A stretch of DNA of 64,000 bases from Leptodactylus fallax (lineage: Eukaryota > Chordata > Amphibia > Anura > Leptodactylidae). Under the pieces are notes generated by a model that was not told where the DNA came from, searched no databases, and saw nothing but the letters and a program-made list of their open reading frames with translations. Below, one piece after another: positions 23,296 to 36,358 of the stretch. Location of the stretch: assembly GCA_947044405.1 (NCBI GenBank), contig CAMRHE010000018.1, forward strand, positions 6,457,501 through 6,521,500. The letters run 5' to 3'. Made by a program: the position numbers and the translations under genes. Every line of letters begins with the position of its first letter. The first letter of the stretch is position 1.

Positions 23296-25979
23296 TAAAA
23301 TGATGGCACATCCGATCCTCAGAAGGAAGGTTTTTCCAAATGAAAAACAGTGAAGAGGGTGTAGCACTAAACCAGCACTGTATCTTCCTTATTTTGAGGA
23401 GTATTTAATATGGAGAGAAAAATCTATGCACCCTAGCTGGAACCATATATGCTCTGAAAGACACAATACGGAAACCTGCCTACTACCTTCTGAAAGCATA
23501 CCGTATTCATATGCCATGGTTCCATAAATGTGGTCACACCAAGGTCAGCTTCCCAGCCATGCATAAAGTCTAATTTAGGATTGGGTTGGGGGGGGGGGGG
23601 ATTAGGGATGCTATAAAACATAGGTTAAAGTGGCATAAAGTGGTATGGCTGAGATAGAAATATGTGGCTCTAAATCCCAGTCCCCTGGCCAGGAGTCAGT
23701 CAGGAACAGCCGAGTGTGCCTGTACTGCGTGGTTTCTGTAACTCTCTTAGGAGTAAAATAGGAGTTACGGAAACCGCAATGAACAGCCATATTCAGCTGC
23801 TTCCATAGCTCCTGCCCTCAACAGCTTGATACATGGGTATTTTCTCCTTAGTCATGAAAGACATAGAACGGAGTTGGCCATTTTTCCTTTTTCTGGGATG
23901 TGAAAAATAAATTTCTAATTAGTGCAGAAAGAAAAACACAGCATAGGATAAGAAATAGTAATATGGCACCATTCAGCACAGTCCCATAATAAAACCCTTT
24001 ACATAGTTCAATAGAGAGCGGTAGGGGAAAAGTGTTTAAGGGAAAATAGTAGAGAAAATATATTTTCACAGATTAGATTTAACACGTGGAGGCCACTAGG
24101 AAACGTTAGTGATCATTAAAATAAGCAAAAGGCTTCTTATATCTTGCCTTTTCTCTGGCAAGCACAATGTATGAGTTGAAAGCGATGTAGAAACCGTGGG
24201 CCAAGACATGCATGCAACTGTAGGCGTTCCATAAATTGTATTTAAGCAGAGCAGTTGCAATGTTAAACAAATACAATACAGCTTCAATTGAGTTTCCAGA
24301 CTTCCTGAGTAGTTGCAATTTTTAATTTGGTACATATATATATCATTCCTGTAAACTAAAACTAAGCAAGGTGGCCGGCTGCAGTTTGGGAATAAGCACT
24401 TCCAGATTTAAATATATGGAAAATAAAAACGCAAGAATGAAGTAAAAATGAAAATTTAAATTCCAGCAAAAGCAAGAGTCTGCAGCGTCTTGGAGAAAAA
24501 TGTGTATAACTGAAGAAGGAATAGTTAGTATATTTGCCATAATAATATGATAGATGTGCTCCACAAAAATATGCACAGCTAGAGTGCTTTAGATGCAAGT
24601 TATCCAGCCATCTCCATGCAAAAAGTTAAGAAATTAATCTTAAAGACTTACAGTTTTCCCCACTGTAATAGAGACTCAAAGGAACATGCTCAGTGTGCCT
24701 GATTATACAGCAGATAATAAACGCTGCACAAGGAGTAATCTTTGGAACGGTTTGCCTGCAATCCACTGGTTTTGGGGAGGGGGGAGTGAGTTTGTTTTTG
24801 TTTTGTATTTTTACCAAACGTGATAAATGAACCCATGTCTTGCATATACTGCTATACTGCATATACTGCCAGGGTAAATATTAATATCTAAAGATATATT
24901 TTGTATTAAAATGTTTACATTTAAAATGAGCATTACAGGCTCTAGACTTACACAATATATTCCCGTGTTAAATGATATAAAAATAGAATGACTGCAGGGT
25001 TCTATGTAAAGCAGCGTTAAACAGTATGTGAACGTAGGTGACTGAAGCCAGACGGGGTAGCACATGGCATTAATCTGCAATATGGGAAATCTAAGACAAA
25101 ATGACGTATTCAGCATGAGACTATTACCAACATATTATACTGTATTCATGTAATTTCAGCTGTGTGTTTTTTTTCATATTTTTTATATTATGAGATTAGG
25201 CCATAATCAACTGAAATAATAAAAACATATATTGATCAATTGTGCAAGTGCAGGTAAATGATACTTCTATAGAAAATTGTAGAAATACAGCTAAAAAAAA
25301 AAATAATGTCTATTCTTTGTTAAAATCTCTTGCAAATGCTGACAAAGTAGTGTAGATTGAAGAGAAAAAAACACACAAGACTATTTAAAACATCTACTAA
25401 ATATTTTTAATGAAATATATAAGAAAAAATACACAGCTATGTTCATGATTGCCTCAAAACACATAATGCTGCTAGATAACAGAAAGTAGAGCAACATCAA
25501 TGTTGTGTTCAGCTTGCATAAGTCACAACTGAGTGGACACAGTCCCTGTGGGCATGCCATTTTATCCAGACTGGACGGTTCATTAGTCATAATTACTATA
25601 ACTGCACGGCAGAGACTAGAGATTTATCTCATAATACATCTCTGATAAAGTTGCTCCTGTATCTGCTTTATCAGCATCTGTGGCAAACATTATTGGCTCT
25701 TTCATTTCCCAACCTTTTAGCCTCAGAGTAACCCCAAATTAACCCATGTAGCCCCCAAGAAACAATGCAGTACATTGCAGAGGAATGCCGGTGAATGCAG
25801 CTAATAGAATGTTCTAACATAGCAGTCCTGCCAAAAGACCTTCATTTTATTGCAGAGCAGATAAACGTTAAAAAAAAAAAAAAAAAAAAAAAATTGAATA
25901 TGTATTACCAATGGAATCCCTGCACAATATATTCTCAGTTTTATTATATGCATTATTAAATGGGACTTCGGTAAAATCC
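23296..25979. other. AT-rich intronic DNA, nothing recognised
   Basis: Contains a G-run (23590-23600) and short A/T runs. About 25600-25800 is more complex but not distinctive. Confidence 0.45.
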
Positions 25980-26360
25980 ATTTTACTACCAATACAGTAA
26001 AGTCAGCAGGAGGGGACTATGAGGCTATTTAAAAGGCTGCACGCATGTGGTCAAGCCTTGACACAGCCTGTTTCATGCAGAGGGGATAAAAAAATCCCAG
26101 TGTAATTAGTATTGTCTGCCTGCGACGACATCTGTGTTCTCAAGCTCTTCCAGGCTTGTCACACCAATAAGATGTACTAGAAAAATATGACAGACAACAG
26201 AAATGCTTCCCTGAAAAGGTCTCACATCAGGAGAATTAGAAGACAAGGAGTGACTTGAGAGATTTTTGTCCTCGGCACCATTGTAAGCAGTGACCTTATA
26301 GAACATAAATACATAAATAATTACATAAGAAATACTACTGTTAAAATACTGCATTGTATC
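25980..26360. promoter_or_regulatory. Candidate conserved noncoding element E
   Basis: Complex sequence including ctatttaaaaggc (MEF2-like), tgtaattagtattg, tgacagacaacag (MEIS/TGIF-like) and acataaataattac. No transposon ends seen. Confidence 0.35.
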
Positions 26361-26889
26361 CACCAGGCTCTGTGAAATACATGTCTGCTTACAGCCATGA
26401 TTAGATTAGGCAAAAATTCCAGCGACAATTATGAGTTCATGTCTGGAGCATGTACAGTATGGATGCTCTCTCAACACGGTTTTGTTTTTTTTTTCTTTTT
26501 TTTCCTCCTCCTTCTATTGCATACAGCACAGCACACAACATACTGTGTAAAGATCTATTTTCCAATAAGAACTTTAAAGTTATGCGATTACTTGCCACTA
26601 AATAAAGCATCTAAAGTCTTGCACTCATTCTCGGGATGTAAAATGGCTGCCACATTTTTCTGAAAAAATTTCGCTTGACAGACAAACAATGGTAAGGAAT
26701 AAAATTACAGCGCTTATAAAAAAAAAAAAAACAACTAGTGTGCACACATGTCACATTTACAGATGTAAATGTAGAAATAAGAAGCCAACAGTGCATACCT
26801 ATAAAATTTAAGAATAGGGCGCACACACAAAATGCAGGAGGTGTGGGGTAATGTTTCCTATTGTTGTTATTTTCCACGGTGTTCATTTA

Positions 26890-27180
26890 AAATTAGCGGT
26901 GTGTGATTTTCTATGAATCAGCAATCCAACAATCTAGCTGAGCATGCAGACTATGTGGCAGTGGCCTTTGTCTTAGCACATGCCGCCTATTTCCAGGCAC
27001 AACCCCTGTGTTCTGAGTCCCAGTACGGCTGCAGCAGCAGGAGAAGGCACTTGTTCAGAGAAAGACATTAGTCATCATTAACAGAAGCTCTGACACCAAA
27101 TCTACAGTAAGTGCTTCTGCACAATGACCAAGTGGCAATCATCTTTCTCTTCCACTGTCACTGCTGATTAGGGTTTTCTT
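26890..27180. promoter_or_regulatory. Candidate conserved noncoding element F
   Basis: Balanced-composition sequence with ctatgaatcagcaatcc, ttagtcatcattaac and gctgattaggg, and no repeat similarity. Confidence 0.3.
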
Positions 27181-28424
27181 TCATGAAAATTTAATTTGTC
27201 TCCTTTCCACCGTTTCATTCCTCGATGGTGATAGTACAGGATTTTCCACTGATGTTTCCAGGTTATACACTCCAGAAGGACAGAAACATTACCGTGTATA
27301 CATATGAAGAGACTAAGTAGAAATAGCACAGACAGAAAAAAAAAAAAAAACATGCAGTTTAGATATCTGGCTTCATCACTCATAAAAATCACATGGAAAG
27401 CAGGGAAGGTCATAATGTCATGAGATTTGCATGTACTATGTGAAAAGCTCAATAAATATTAGAAATTTCACAAACAGAAGTAGCTTCCATCTGGGCACTG
27501 TCATTTAGCTCTTCCAAACAAATTAAGCAAGACGTTCCCTATCCTGTTACACTAAGTTGGGAGAATATTTACAATCAGAATAATTCTCCTGATACCGCTT
27601 CTCCTAATTTGTCATCAATATGAAAGGGTTGTGCAGAGTACCAATGTATATTTCCATTTGGGCCAATGACAGATGAACAGTCTGCTGCAACGAGAATCTA
27701 AGAAAAGGAAGAGTGTCTAAATGCATAACCTTTTCTTCACCCGCTTTATAGAATATAATTCACAATTATATCAGTACAGTAGAAACATTTCAACAGAGAT
27801 CCAACCGTTGCATAAAAATATCTGTAGTGGTGCAACTGCTCTCTTCATTTCACAGGTCTTGATCACCATGTAATAGTGATTATTGTTGTGAATCTTGGTA
27901 GGAGACTCACCTGCAGGCCCAAATGTCCAAACAATATGGTGGTCAGATCATATCCTCGATTTCACCTTACATCTGTATTGATAGACTGGATCTGTTGTAA
28001 AGCCTTTTCTCTAGTGTAAAACATGAATTACACCAAGATAAAAAGATTTCAACACTGAAAGAGCGTTAACACTGGACTAACACTAACAGAATATGACTTA
28101 ATATATAAATCTTATATTAAGCACTGTACAATGTGCCAAACAATTTAGCAGCATGTAGAAACAATCCAAAAGATCCAAGATATGAATTTTAATTTATTGT
28201 ATATCAGAACTCCTACAATACAGCATTTCTTCAGCCATGTTAAAGGAAATCTACTGTATGTAGTATAACAGACTTCGGAAGAATGACCCGTTACTGTTAA
28301 TTTGCCCTGCTTGCAATAAGAGTAAAGACTTCTATTGTAGGTTAAATGGAACCATCATATGGACTATCAAATTATGTATACATATATACTGTAAGTATAC
28401 AAATATGAGGAACTAAAAATAAAA
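27181..28424. other. Intronic DNA, nothing firm
   Basis: 27470-27720 has enhancer-like texture similar to the candidate elements, but no compact motif cluster. Confidence 0.35.
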
Positions 28425-28766
28425 GATTAAAAGGTGGTTTCCCATGAAAAGAAACATATTTACATTTCTAAGTAAAGATTTTTGCAAATGTAAACATTAA
28501 AAATCTTACAGATTTTTTTTAAGATTCTCTCTAACCATGTTAGTGGTAATCAGTTGCCAATGAATATGATCATGAATGAACAACTTTCTATGTTCTGTGA
28601 CTTGTCAGAAACTCAGCCATGATTTCCTTATTGTGGACAGGTTATCTACATGTCTGAGAAGATAACCTGGCCACAATAAGGTAATCATGACAGGGATGCC
28701 AACAAATGCCAGAATCCATTGGCAACCAATCAACACAAACCGTCACCCTGGAAAAACCCTTTAAGA
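28425..28766. mobile_element. Inverted-repeat frog element with internal hairpin
   Basis: It begins ttaaaaggtggtttcccatg and ends ccctggaaaaaccctttaag. A long hairpin at 28618-28689 lies within it. Confidence 0.6.
28618..28689. repeat. Long hairpin (30-base arms)
   Basis: The left arm catgatttccttattgtgga plus caggttatct pairs with the right arm at 28660-28689, with only two mismatches in 30. The loop is 12 bases. The shape resembles a MITE or a miRNA-precursor-like foldback. Confidence 0.75.
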
Positions 28767-28781
28767 TTATATATATATATT

Positions 28782-28783
<2 letters not shown>

Positions 28784-28829
<46 letters not shown>
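28784..28829 (+). repeat. (AG)n microsatellite
   Basis: A run of about 23 AG dinucleotides after a short AT run. A minus-strand Ser-Leu ORF here is an artefact of the repeat. Confidence 0.97.
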
Positions 28830-28830
<1 letters not shown>

Positions 28831-29783
28831 CACACATATATGAGTTCACTTTTTATTCTGCGGATTCATGTTCTAGCCTTTGCTATTAGATTAGTGCAAT
28901 AACTAGAGGCACTGAATAAACTAAACACAAACTGTTGGTATATCTTAGGCCTAAAAACGATTTACTTTCTTATTTTGCTTTAAATTAAAATCATACGTCA
29001 TAGTTTTAGGGATATATGTCTATGGCAATAAGATGGCTTTCAATAAACATGAATACATACATAACTGTGATGTCCCCTTAGACATAATTAAGTATGCAAG
29101 TCATTCTAAACCAATAGAATGACATGACTTGGTAATTGATCAATATCCAAAGACCTTCCCAGTTTAATGAGGGACTCCAAATTAGTCGGAAAAATGACAT
29201 GCAAGATAAATGGAAGTCGTTCATTATAAATTCTGTGTTATGTAATACAACTCCTGGATCTACTGAAAATAGTTGTACCACCAACATAAATGGCAAAAAA
29301 ATGAAGGGGCATATTTGAGTAACTTTGTAAAGTACTATTATTTTTTAAAAAAAGCTTCCTTGCAGAACTATATTGTTGTAGTAGCAGTCTCTAGTGTTCA
29401 AAATGTATAGGTCTGTGCATGTCATACTAGTGAGTCCAGTACAGCTTCTGCTGTATCCTCAGTGAAGAAAGCAAGGATACATCATTTAGGCTTGACATAG
29501 ACTATTGCCCTCCTTGTCAAAGAGAAAGTCCAACAAGGGCAACAGCATTTAAAAACAGTAAGTAGTAGACATCCTGATACAAACTCCAGAGGGAAAATCT
29601 ATTAGATCAATACCTTAACGCTATGTTTCTCTCCTGATCAGGGACACGGAAAGAGGCTCTTATCCACTTACTGCTTAAAGTCTGTATCAGGACATCTACC
29701 TTTTACTGTGGTATAGCTGCCTATGTTAAGTGTTCCCTCTGAGGAAAAAGGTGATAGTCTATGACCAGCCTAAATGATATCTC

Positions 29784-29814
<31 letters not shown>

Positions 29815-30429
29815 CTGATGATACTGTAGAAGTTATACTGCATTCTACTGGCCATGTTTGACTAACACATTGACAACAGGCTTAAACATTTTAAACACAA
29901 ATGGGTGCTATTATGAGTATATAATTGTGGCATTTCTACAAAGTTTTTTTTGTACACAACAATATTATACAAAATGACTAAAATATTCTGTTTAATTATT
30001 GTTCTTTATATTGTTGGCACAATCCCTTTAAAAGGGGTATCCTAAGAAAAACCATTTTCTATTCACAGGAATGATGTTAAATGCTAGATTGGTAAGGGCC
30101 AAATGGTCGAACTTCCATAAAATCACCAAAATGGGGGACCCATTACTGAGATTGCGACATGCATTTTACATTCCATTAACTTCAATTTTTACTTGTCCAC
30201 TTTCCTTTTTAGGGTAGTAGGTTGTTGGGTTCCTGCACTAGTTTTTCACATATTTATGCTGTTTGTAGTTTTTTTTTTTTGTTTTATACTGTTGATCCAT
30301 ATAGCTTTTATCATTTGTAAAGATGTCCACTCAAGATTAAAAATAATCTAGAATATGACCACACAGTGGATCATTCATACAAATAATGCAATCATCAATG
30401 TGCCTGACTAAATGGGCAGATCAGGAACA

Positions 30430-30466
<37 letters not shown>

Positions 30467-31479
30467 GTAAATCATCACCAAGTGGCAAAAAAAAAAAAAA
30501 CAGCCATAATTTGCCAATCTTACGTAGTAATCCAAAGTAGTGTTTGCTGACAAAAAAAAAAAAAAAATTCACTGTTCAGCAGACAGCCTGTCAGCAATCA
30601 CAAACATATTATTAAGCAAGATATTATTCCATATTACGTGTATATCCAGCTTAAATATCCATAAGAAATTCACTAAACTAGAAAGCATTATAAAGTGCTG
30701 TGCTTTAGGATCTGCGGCTTTCCATCTGTTGCAAAATTACAACTCCATCATGTTGGGAATTGTAGTTTTGCTTTAGCAGGGAAGTGAAAGGTGGGTAAAC
30801 AGAACAGATATATAAATTAGGCCAGACCACACATTAAAAAGATAAAGAAAAAAAAGAAAAAGAAAAAAAAAAAAGACTGTGAAAACTCATTATATTTCTT
30901 TGAAAATTGATCTGTAAAGAATTACTGACCACATTTACTATATTTCACTAAATGTTTTCAACAAAATGATCACATATCATCACAAACGAATCCATGCAAG
31001 AACCTTGACCGGCCAGTGCAGCTTCCGAACACGGCAGCGCTCTTCTGAGGCAGCCCTGTGTAATATCACAAGCAATGTTATACAAGAGACCAGCACAAGA
31101 ATTATTTAAGGGAAGTTTTTCAAAACATTTAGTCTCCTGCTTTATTTCATTTTGCTTTGCTTTTTTTTACTTGCAAGTCAATCAAAAGCATGTGCCATTT
31201 TACCATGACATGGAAGTGGAAAAACAGTACATACTGTAAAGGTTTGATGCGAGCAAGAGGAATGAATAAGTAAAAGTTGTAACTTTTGCATAAGCTATAA
31301 CAGTCACATGTTAAAGAACATCCAAAAAAAAAAAAAAAGTCCATTTTCCTATTTTAGCATAAATGTTATTTGCTGCATTTCTTTAAAGTCTGCACTTAAT
31401 AGAAGGAAATAAAAACTTCTACCAATTTAAACGTCAAAACAAGTCATAACTCTGAAAAATGTTATCTATTCCTTTTATT
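28830..31479. other. AT-rich intronic DNA with homopolymer runs
   Basis: T-run at 29788-29812 and A-runs at 30434-30464, 30488-30500 and 30550-30566. No gene recognised. Confidence 0.5.
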
Positions 31480-32160
31480 ATACACCCCTAATAAACTGTA
31501 ATTAACCCAAGGCATGTTGTTCATTATTGCAGTAAGGGACTGCGTTTCATTGTTTCAGTGGTAAATGCAGCAGGGACAAACTATGAAGATTTCCATCATA
31601 ATGTGCACACAACTTTTAAGAGCCATTTTATAGTCTCCTATTTTAAGGCATTGAAATCAGGAAAAGGAAACCAGGAATTAAAAGCGGATTAGGAATGGCA
31701 ATGTGTTACTGGTGTGCTGCTGTGGCGGTATACTCTGATTAAATGCAGAGCAACACGGGTGAAGTTAAACCCAAACCATTCAGTGGTAACTTAACCTTCC
31801 TCTAACTATTTATGCATGCTGTGTTTATGTGGAGTCCAAACATCTTAATTGCACGGCGATATTTCAAGGAAGCGCAGAGCTGTTGCTGTTTTGTATCTTC
31901 GTGGCATAAACTGCTGACTTTTTACATGGCTATTCAGAACTTTTATTTACAAGGCAAATTGGTGTATTTTAATGTTAATCTCACGTTACACGTAATTCAA
32001 AGCACAGACCACTACATAACTAGAAATGGAAACGTGAAACCATTTATCAAAATGCAAAGTTTAAATAAAATTATGGATTTTCTGTATAAGTTACAGAAAA
32101 CAGTGTTACAAAGGGCTAGCTACAAATTGAGTAAGAGTAAAAGAATGCCCTATTAAAATT
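31480..32160. promoter_or_regulatory. Candidate conserved noncoding element G
   Basis: Contains ctgtaattaaccc, ttcattattgcag, gaattaaaagcggattagg (linked Q50- and K50-type sites), tctgattaaatgc and cataactagaaatgg. A 114-codon plus-strand frame over its right half has no recognisable protein features. Confidence 0.38.
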
Positions 32161-32839
32161 CATGTAAGAAATCTCTCTATAGATAGATAAACAGATTGAT
32201 AGAACCACACACAAACACACACTAGGGCTGGGCAACTAATCGCAACCCAAAGCTCCATTAATCTATGTCAACTTGCCAACATCAATTATTTTACATCTAT
32301 GACATCCTACCTCACACTGGCTAAAGGATATGTCCCTATATCTGAATATCTGACACTAGAATTCAGTGGCATGGGATGGCATACAAATAGAGGGCGTGGT
32401 ATGTAAATTGTTCATTAATTGTAACCAAGGTAAAATGTTCAATTAATTGAGATTGTGAATTAGGTCATAATCTTCCAACCCTTACCTATATATATATATA
32501 TATATATTAATATATTTATATTTTACACACACTACACAGTACCCTACAATAATAAAAGACAAAGACCCCTGTAATGGCCTCCATTAAAGAATCTGATGCT
32601 TCTGGAGCTGTTTTTATATATACTGTTACACATATAAATATTACATGACCTTGAAAAGTTTTAGCATTATTGTAACTAAGGATCCTTTCATCTAGCAGCA
32701 CTGCTGTAAAGGAGTTTGGATTTATTAAAACACTACTGGTTGCATAATGTCAATGCTGAAGAAAATATGAGCTTGTCATGTCACCAGTGTTCTAGAAATC
32801 ATCAATAACAACATATCTGCCTCCGTCACCCATAACCCA

Positions 32840-33300
32840 TCCAACAAACTACTTAGACTTAACAGAAAAATCAATAGCCTGCTTGCACTGGTTCCTGTGA
32901 CTGCTTCCTTTGATTGCCAGTTTCTGTCCAGGGTCGGCCTTTACATGAGAAAGGGCTCCCACTGCCTAATGCTTTCAGGACAACGATATAAAACTAGCCA
33001 GCAGAACAGTAAATTCTGTCTCTGCCCTCCTCATCAATTAGGCCCTGCCTAGGCCTGCCAGTATAAATGTGACCTTTCGAATTTAGGGTGAGTATGGACT
33101 TGCTGGAAACACCATTGCATGGGCTCAGAGCCAGGAAATCCACTGACAAGTTAAACAAAACAGAGAGTTGTAACTGTCATAATTTGCATTGCACTTTCAC
33201 GCCAACAAGGGTGTTATCAGTTGGGGCAAGCCCTAGAACACACAACAGAAGAACCCTTCAGTCACCCACACATGGAATTCCTTACTGAAACCTTATAAAC
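32840..33300. promoter_or_regulatory. Candidate conserved noncoding element H
   Basis: Complex sequence with ctttgattgccag, catcaattaggccc, cataatttgcattgc (octamer-like) and ggtgttatcag. Moderate GC content against AT-rich flanks. Confidence 0.35.
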
Positions 33301-33569
33301 AAAGATTCACCAACTGTTTGCCCGTCCATGGACACTTTCATTAGGAGTTGCAATCAAAAAGTTAAAACATAAAAAAAAAAATTGTACAAGAATTATAAAT
33401 AAAAAAAAACTTTTGAAAAATCTACTGTCATTTTCTGCTTGCTTTGCATTGTATTTTACTGATATACAGAATTGCTCAGTAAAAGGCCTTTAAAGGTATA
33501 TTAAGATAATAATGGGTGCTAAGTGTTTCATTGTGGAAATAGTACAATGTTAAAAAGCAGAGATTTACC

Positions 33570-33967
33570 TTTAAGAGGATGTGTCATCTCTCCTGACATG
33601 TCTCTTTTAGCAAAAACCTGTATTGTTCAATAAATTCACGAGCATCTTTTCTTAGAACTCAGCATTCTGCCATTCCTCTGTTATTCCTCTAAGAAATTTA
33701 CGACTACATTAGCTATAGGGTGTTACCAATTGGCGGCATGTCTTTGTACAGTCGGACATTGTCCAATCAAGGCTGACAGTGTCAGTGCAGTGTCAAACAC
33801 GCCCATTTGACAAGGTGACTAGTGAATTTATTCAAAAAATATTCAGGAAGAATAACAAAGAAATCCAATATCCTAAGAATATCCAATATTTATAAAAAAA
33901 AATGCTTTAGAACTGTTGTATCATGGGGAATAGAAGTGTCAGGGGAGGTGACAGATCCTCCTTTAAG
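33570..33967. mobile_element. Inverted-repeat (MITE-like) element
   Basis: The left end, tttaagaggatgtgtcatct and ctcctgacatgtct, is the inverse of the right end near 33935-33967 (gtcaggggaggtgacagatcctcctttaa). It has no coding capacity. It is related to 50334-51058. Confidence 0.65.
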
Positions 33968-34296
33968 CCTCTAATAGCCTTTATAAACATCTAATGATGT
34001 GTCTCAGTAGCAAGATGGTTGTAAAATACAGACAAGTCTTTAGATTAGGGAATCCTACAGACCCCCTATTGATGTTCAACTAATGGGCACTATATCCCTC
34101 CCTGTCATTCTGACTAAGTGAGGACAGCAGCTAAGGACAACAGCCATTCTGCGACTGATGAATTTGGGCCTTTACTTTAGGAAAAGATGATATCAGATCA
34201 CAGTCCACATCTCTGGTGACAGAATGGACACAGTGCCTTTACAGTGTATAGTTAGCACACAGAAACTTTTCTTTTAGCTAAAGAATGATTATATTA

Positions 34297-34661
34297 AAAA
34301 GAGGTTGTCTGGTTGTCCAGGCAAAAAAAAAATATTTTTAAAATAGGCTGGGATAGGTGCCCTCCCAGCACGGTCCAGTCCTGCTTCTCCTTCTTTCTTC
34401 TAGAAGTGAAACCTCTCACCAGCTGTGACCATCAGTAAGTCACCCTGGGACGTCTTAGGTAGTGACGTCACATGTCCTTCGCTGAGGCCGCTGACTGTCC
34501 TCAGCAGTCAAGTGCGTCGGGGACATCCGCTGGAAGACAACAATGGACCAGCAGGAACGGATCATGCTGGGAGGCACCGGAAGAAAGGAGAGTATGATTT
34601 CTTTTTTTTTTCTTTTTCTTCCCAACCCCCCCCCCCCCAGCCTGGAAAACCCCTTTAAGTT
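34297..34661. mobile_element. Inverted-repeat frog element
   Basis: It begins aaaaagaggttgtctggttg and ends gcctggaaaacccctttaag. The interior has a GC-rich core with gtgacgtcac (34461-34470) and a poly-C run near the end. Confidence 0.6.
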
Positions 34662-34736
34662 AAACACCTACCTATGGTATATTCCATTTCTATTTTCAGG
34701 CTATATTGGTGCCCTGACTATCTGACCATTCCAGTA

Positions 34737-35260
34737 CAGTAATATGCAAACAAAAATTTTAGTCGGGTATTTAAAAAATGCTGGAAAGGAAGATGTTTTG
34801 CAAAAATAGAAGGGTTAGTTATTTTTGTTTAAAAACAAAACACAATGCAAAGTGAATGAAGAAAATAGAAATCTAAATCACATCAATATTTAGGGTGATC
34901 ACCCTTTGTAGGCGGAGTCCTGGTAGTGATTATATGGCCCCACAGAGCTCTGATCACAACATCATCGAGTCTATCTGGGACTACATGGAGAGAAGAGGAT
35001 ATGATCAAGACTGAATCCATGGAAAGTCTGTGGTTAGTTATTCAAGATGTTCCTTTAAAAACTGTGTGCAAGTGTACTTAGAAGAATTGATCATGTATTG
35101 AAGGCAAAAGGGAGGTTACATCAAATATTCATGTGATTTATAATTCTGTTTTGTTTATTCACTTTATTTTGTTACTTGACAAAAAACGATTAACACATTT
35201 TTTTAAAGCATTGTTACTTTGAATTATTCCACACCTACCTAAAACTTTTGCACAGTACTG
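34737..35260 (+). mobile_element. Internally deleted Tc1-like element
   Basis: TA flanks it (34735-34736 and 35261-35262). The left end is cagtaatatgc with attttagtcggg, and the right end is cctaaaacttttgcacagtactg, roughly its reverse complement. The middle keeps the 3' part of a transposase: tctgatcacaacatcatcga corresponds to the DxNxIE region, and a caagtgtacttagaagaatt segment follows. Most of the gene has been lost. Confidence 0.8.
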
Positions 35261-35344
35261 TAGATCTGATCCAAAATGCCACCATTTTGTATGTTGGTGA
35301 TCATTTAACCTGTTGCCAGGCTTGTGATGTGTGACCACCATAAT

Positions 35345-36358
35345 TATCTACCAATATGAATAAACTGTCGTACAACTTCAAAACAATGTATAAAGGAGTC
35401 TCTCAAAGACTGCTGTTTCCACCATCTAACAAATCTGTCCCTGATATCTCCATTGCAGTCTCTGGCCTTACCATAACTCCTAGGCAGTATGCCCGCTGCC
35501 TCGGGGTTTTGTTTGACTCAGACCTTTCCTTCACCCCCCATATCCAATCACTCGCATGCTCATGTCATCTCCACCTCAAAAACATCTCCAGAATCCGCCC
35601 TTTCCTTACCACAAATACACTAAAGACACTTATTGTTGCCCTGATTCACTTTCACCTTGACTACTGTAACTCCTTACTAATTGGTCTTCCCCTTACTAAA
35701 CTCTCCCTCATCTCTGTCTATCGCCCAACCTGTACTCTCCGTTCACTCAATGACCTAAGACTAACATCCTCTATTATCAGAACCTCCCACGCTCGTATAC
35801 AAGACTTCTCCCGAGTTGCACCACTTCACTGGAATGCTCTATCCCGGACTATCAGATTAACCACCAATTTCCACAGCTTCAAGCGTAAATTAAAGACATA
35901 TCTTTTCAGACAGGCCTATCACAACTCCTAATGTAAACCCTTCTGTAGTTAGAATCCCTAAAACATACTCTCTGTTCACGCTCCCATATTACCTCACAGG
36001 ATATGGTGCCGTATCAGACTAACTTTATATGTCCAGGCACCATCTGCACGTTAAAGGATACGACTGATGACGGCTCATACAGCTTTATATATGTGTAATG
36101 ACAGTAACCTCTATTACAGAATTGTCTGACCATTGTACAAACAATGCTACCTCCTATGCTGTCCCTGCTACCTCTTGTGTCACCCCCTCTACCTCATAGA
36201 TTGTAAGCTCTTGCGAGCAGGGCTCTCAGTCCCAGCGTGTGAATTTTCTATTTCTTTGTAATGTATCTTTTTTTGTCAGTACTTGAACCCTACAAATTGT
36301 ACAGTGCTGCGGAATATGTTGGCGCTATATAAATAAACTGTATTATTATTATAATAAA
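35345..36358 (+). mobile_element. 5'-truncated L2/CR1-like LINE
   Basis: This is the last part of a LINE reverse transcriptase ORF followed by a 3' UTR. The UTR has the motif gtgctgcggaatatgttggc and ends in an ATT-rich microsatellite tail (tattattattata), typical of L2/CR1-type elements, which lack poly-A tails. It begins about 80 bases after the end of the Tc1 remnant at 35260. Confidence 0.85.
35356..35934 (+). pseudogene. LINE reverse transcriptase C-terminal fragment
   Basis: The open frame is about 191 codons. The N-terminal part has the RT thumb-type segment YARCLGVLFDSDLSFTPHIQ and then ALIHFHLDYCNSLLIGLP, the classic L2/CR1 HxDYCNSLL motif. The usual QRVQNAAARL block is missing and the frame jumps from LSLISV to a later segment, so there is an internal deletion. 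It ends LHWNALSRTIR and FKRKLKTYLFRQAY, the family's WNxLP / FKxxLKTxLF C terminus. The catalytic FADD region lies upstream and is absent. It has no host function. Confidence 0.88.

Noticed and set aside
31812..32156. 114-codon plus-strand open frame
   Set aside because: No known motifs, and it overlaps a candidate noncoding element rich in AT motifs. Probably chance.
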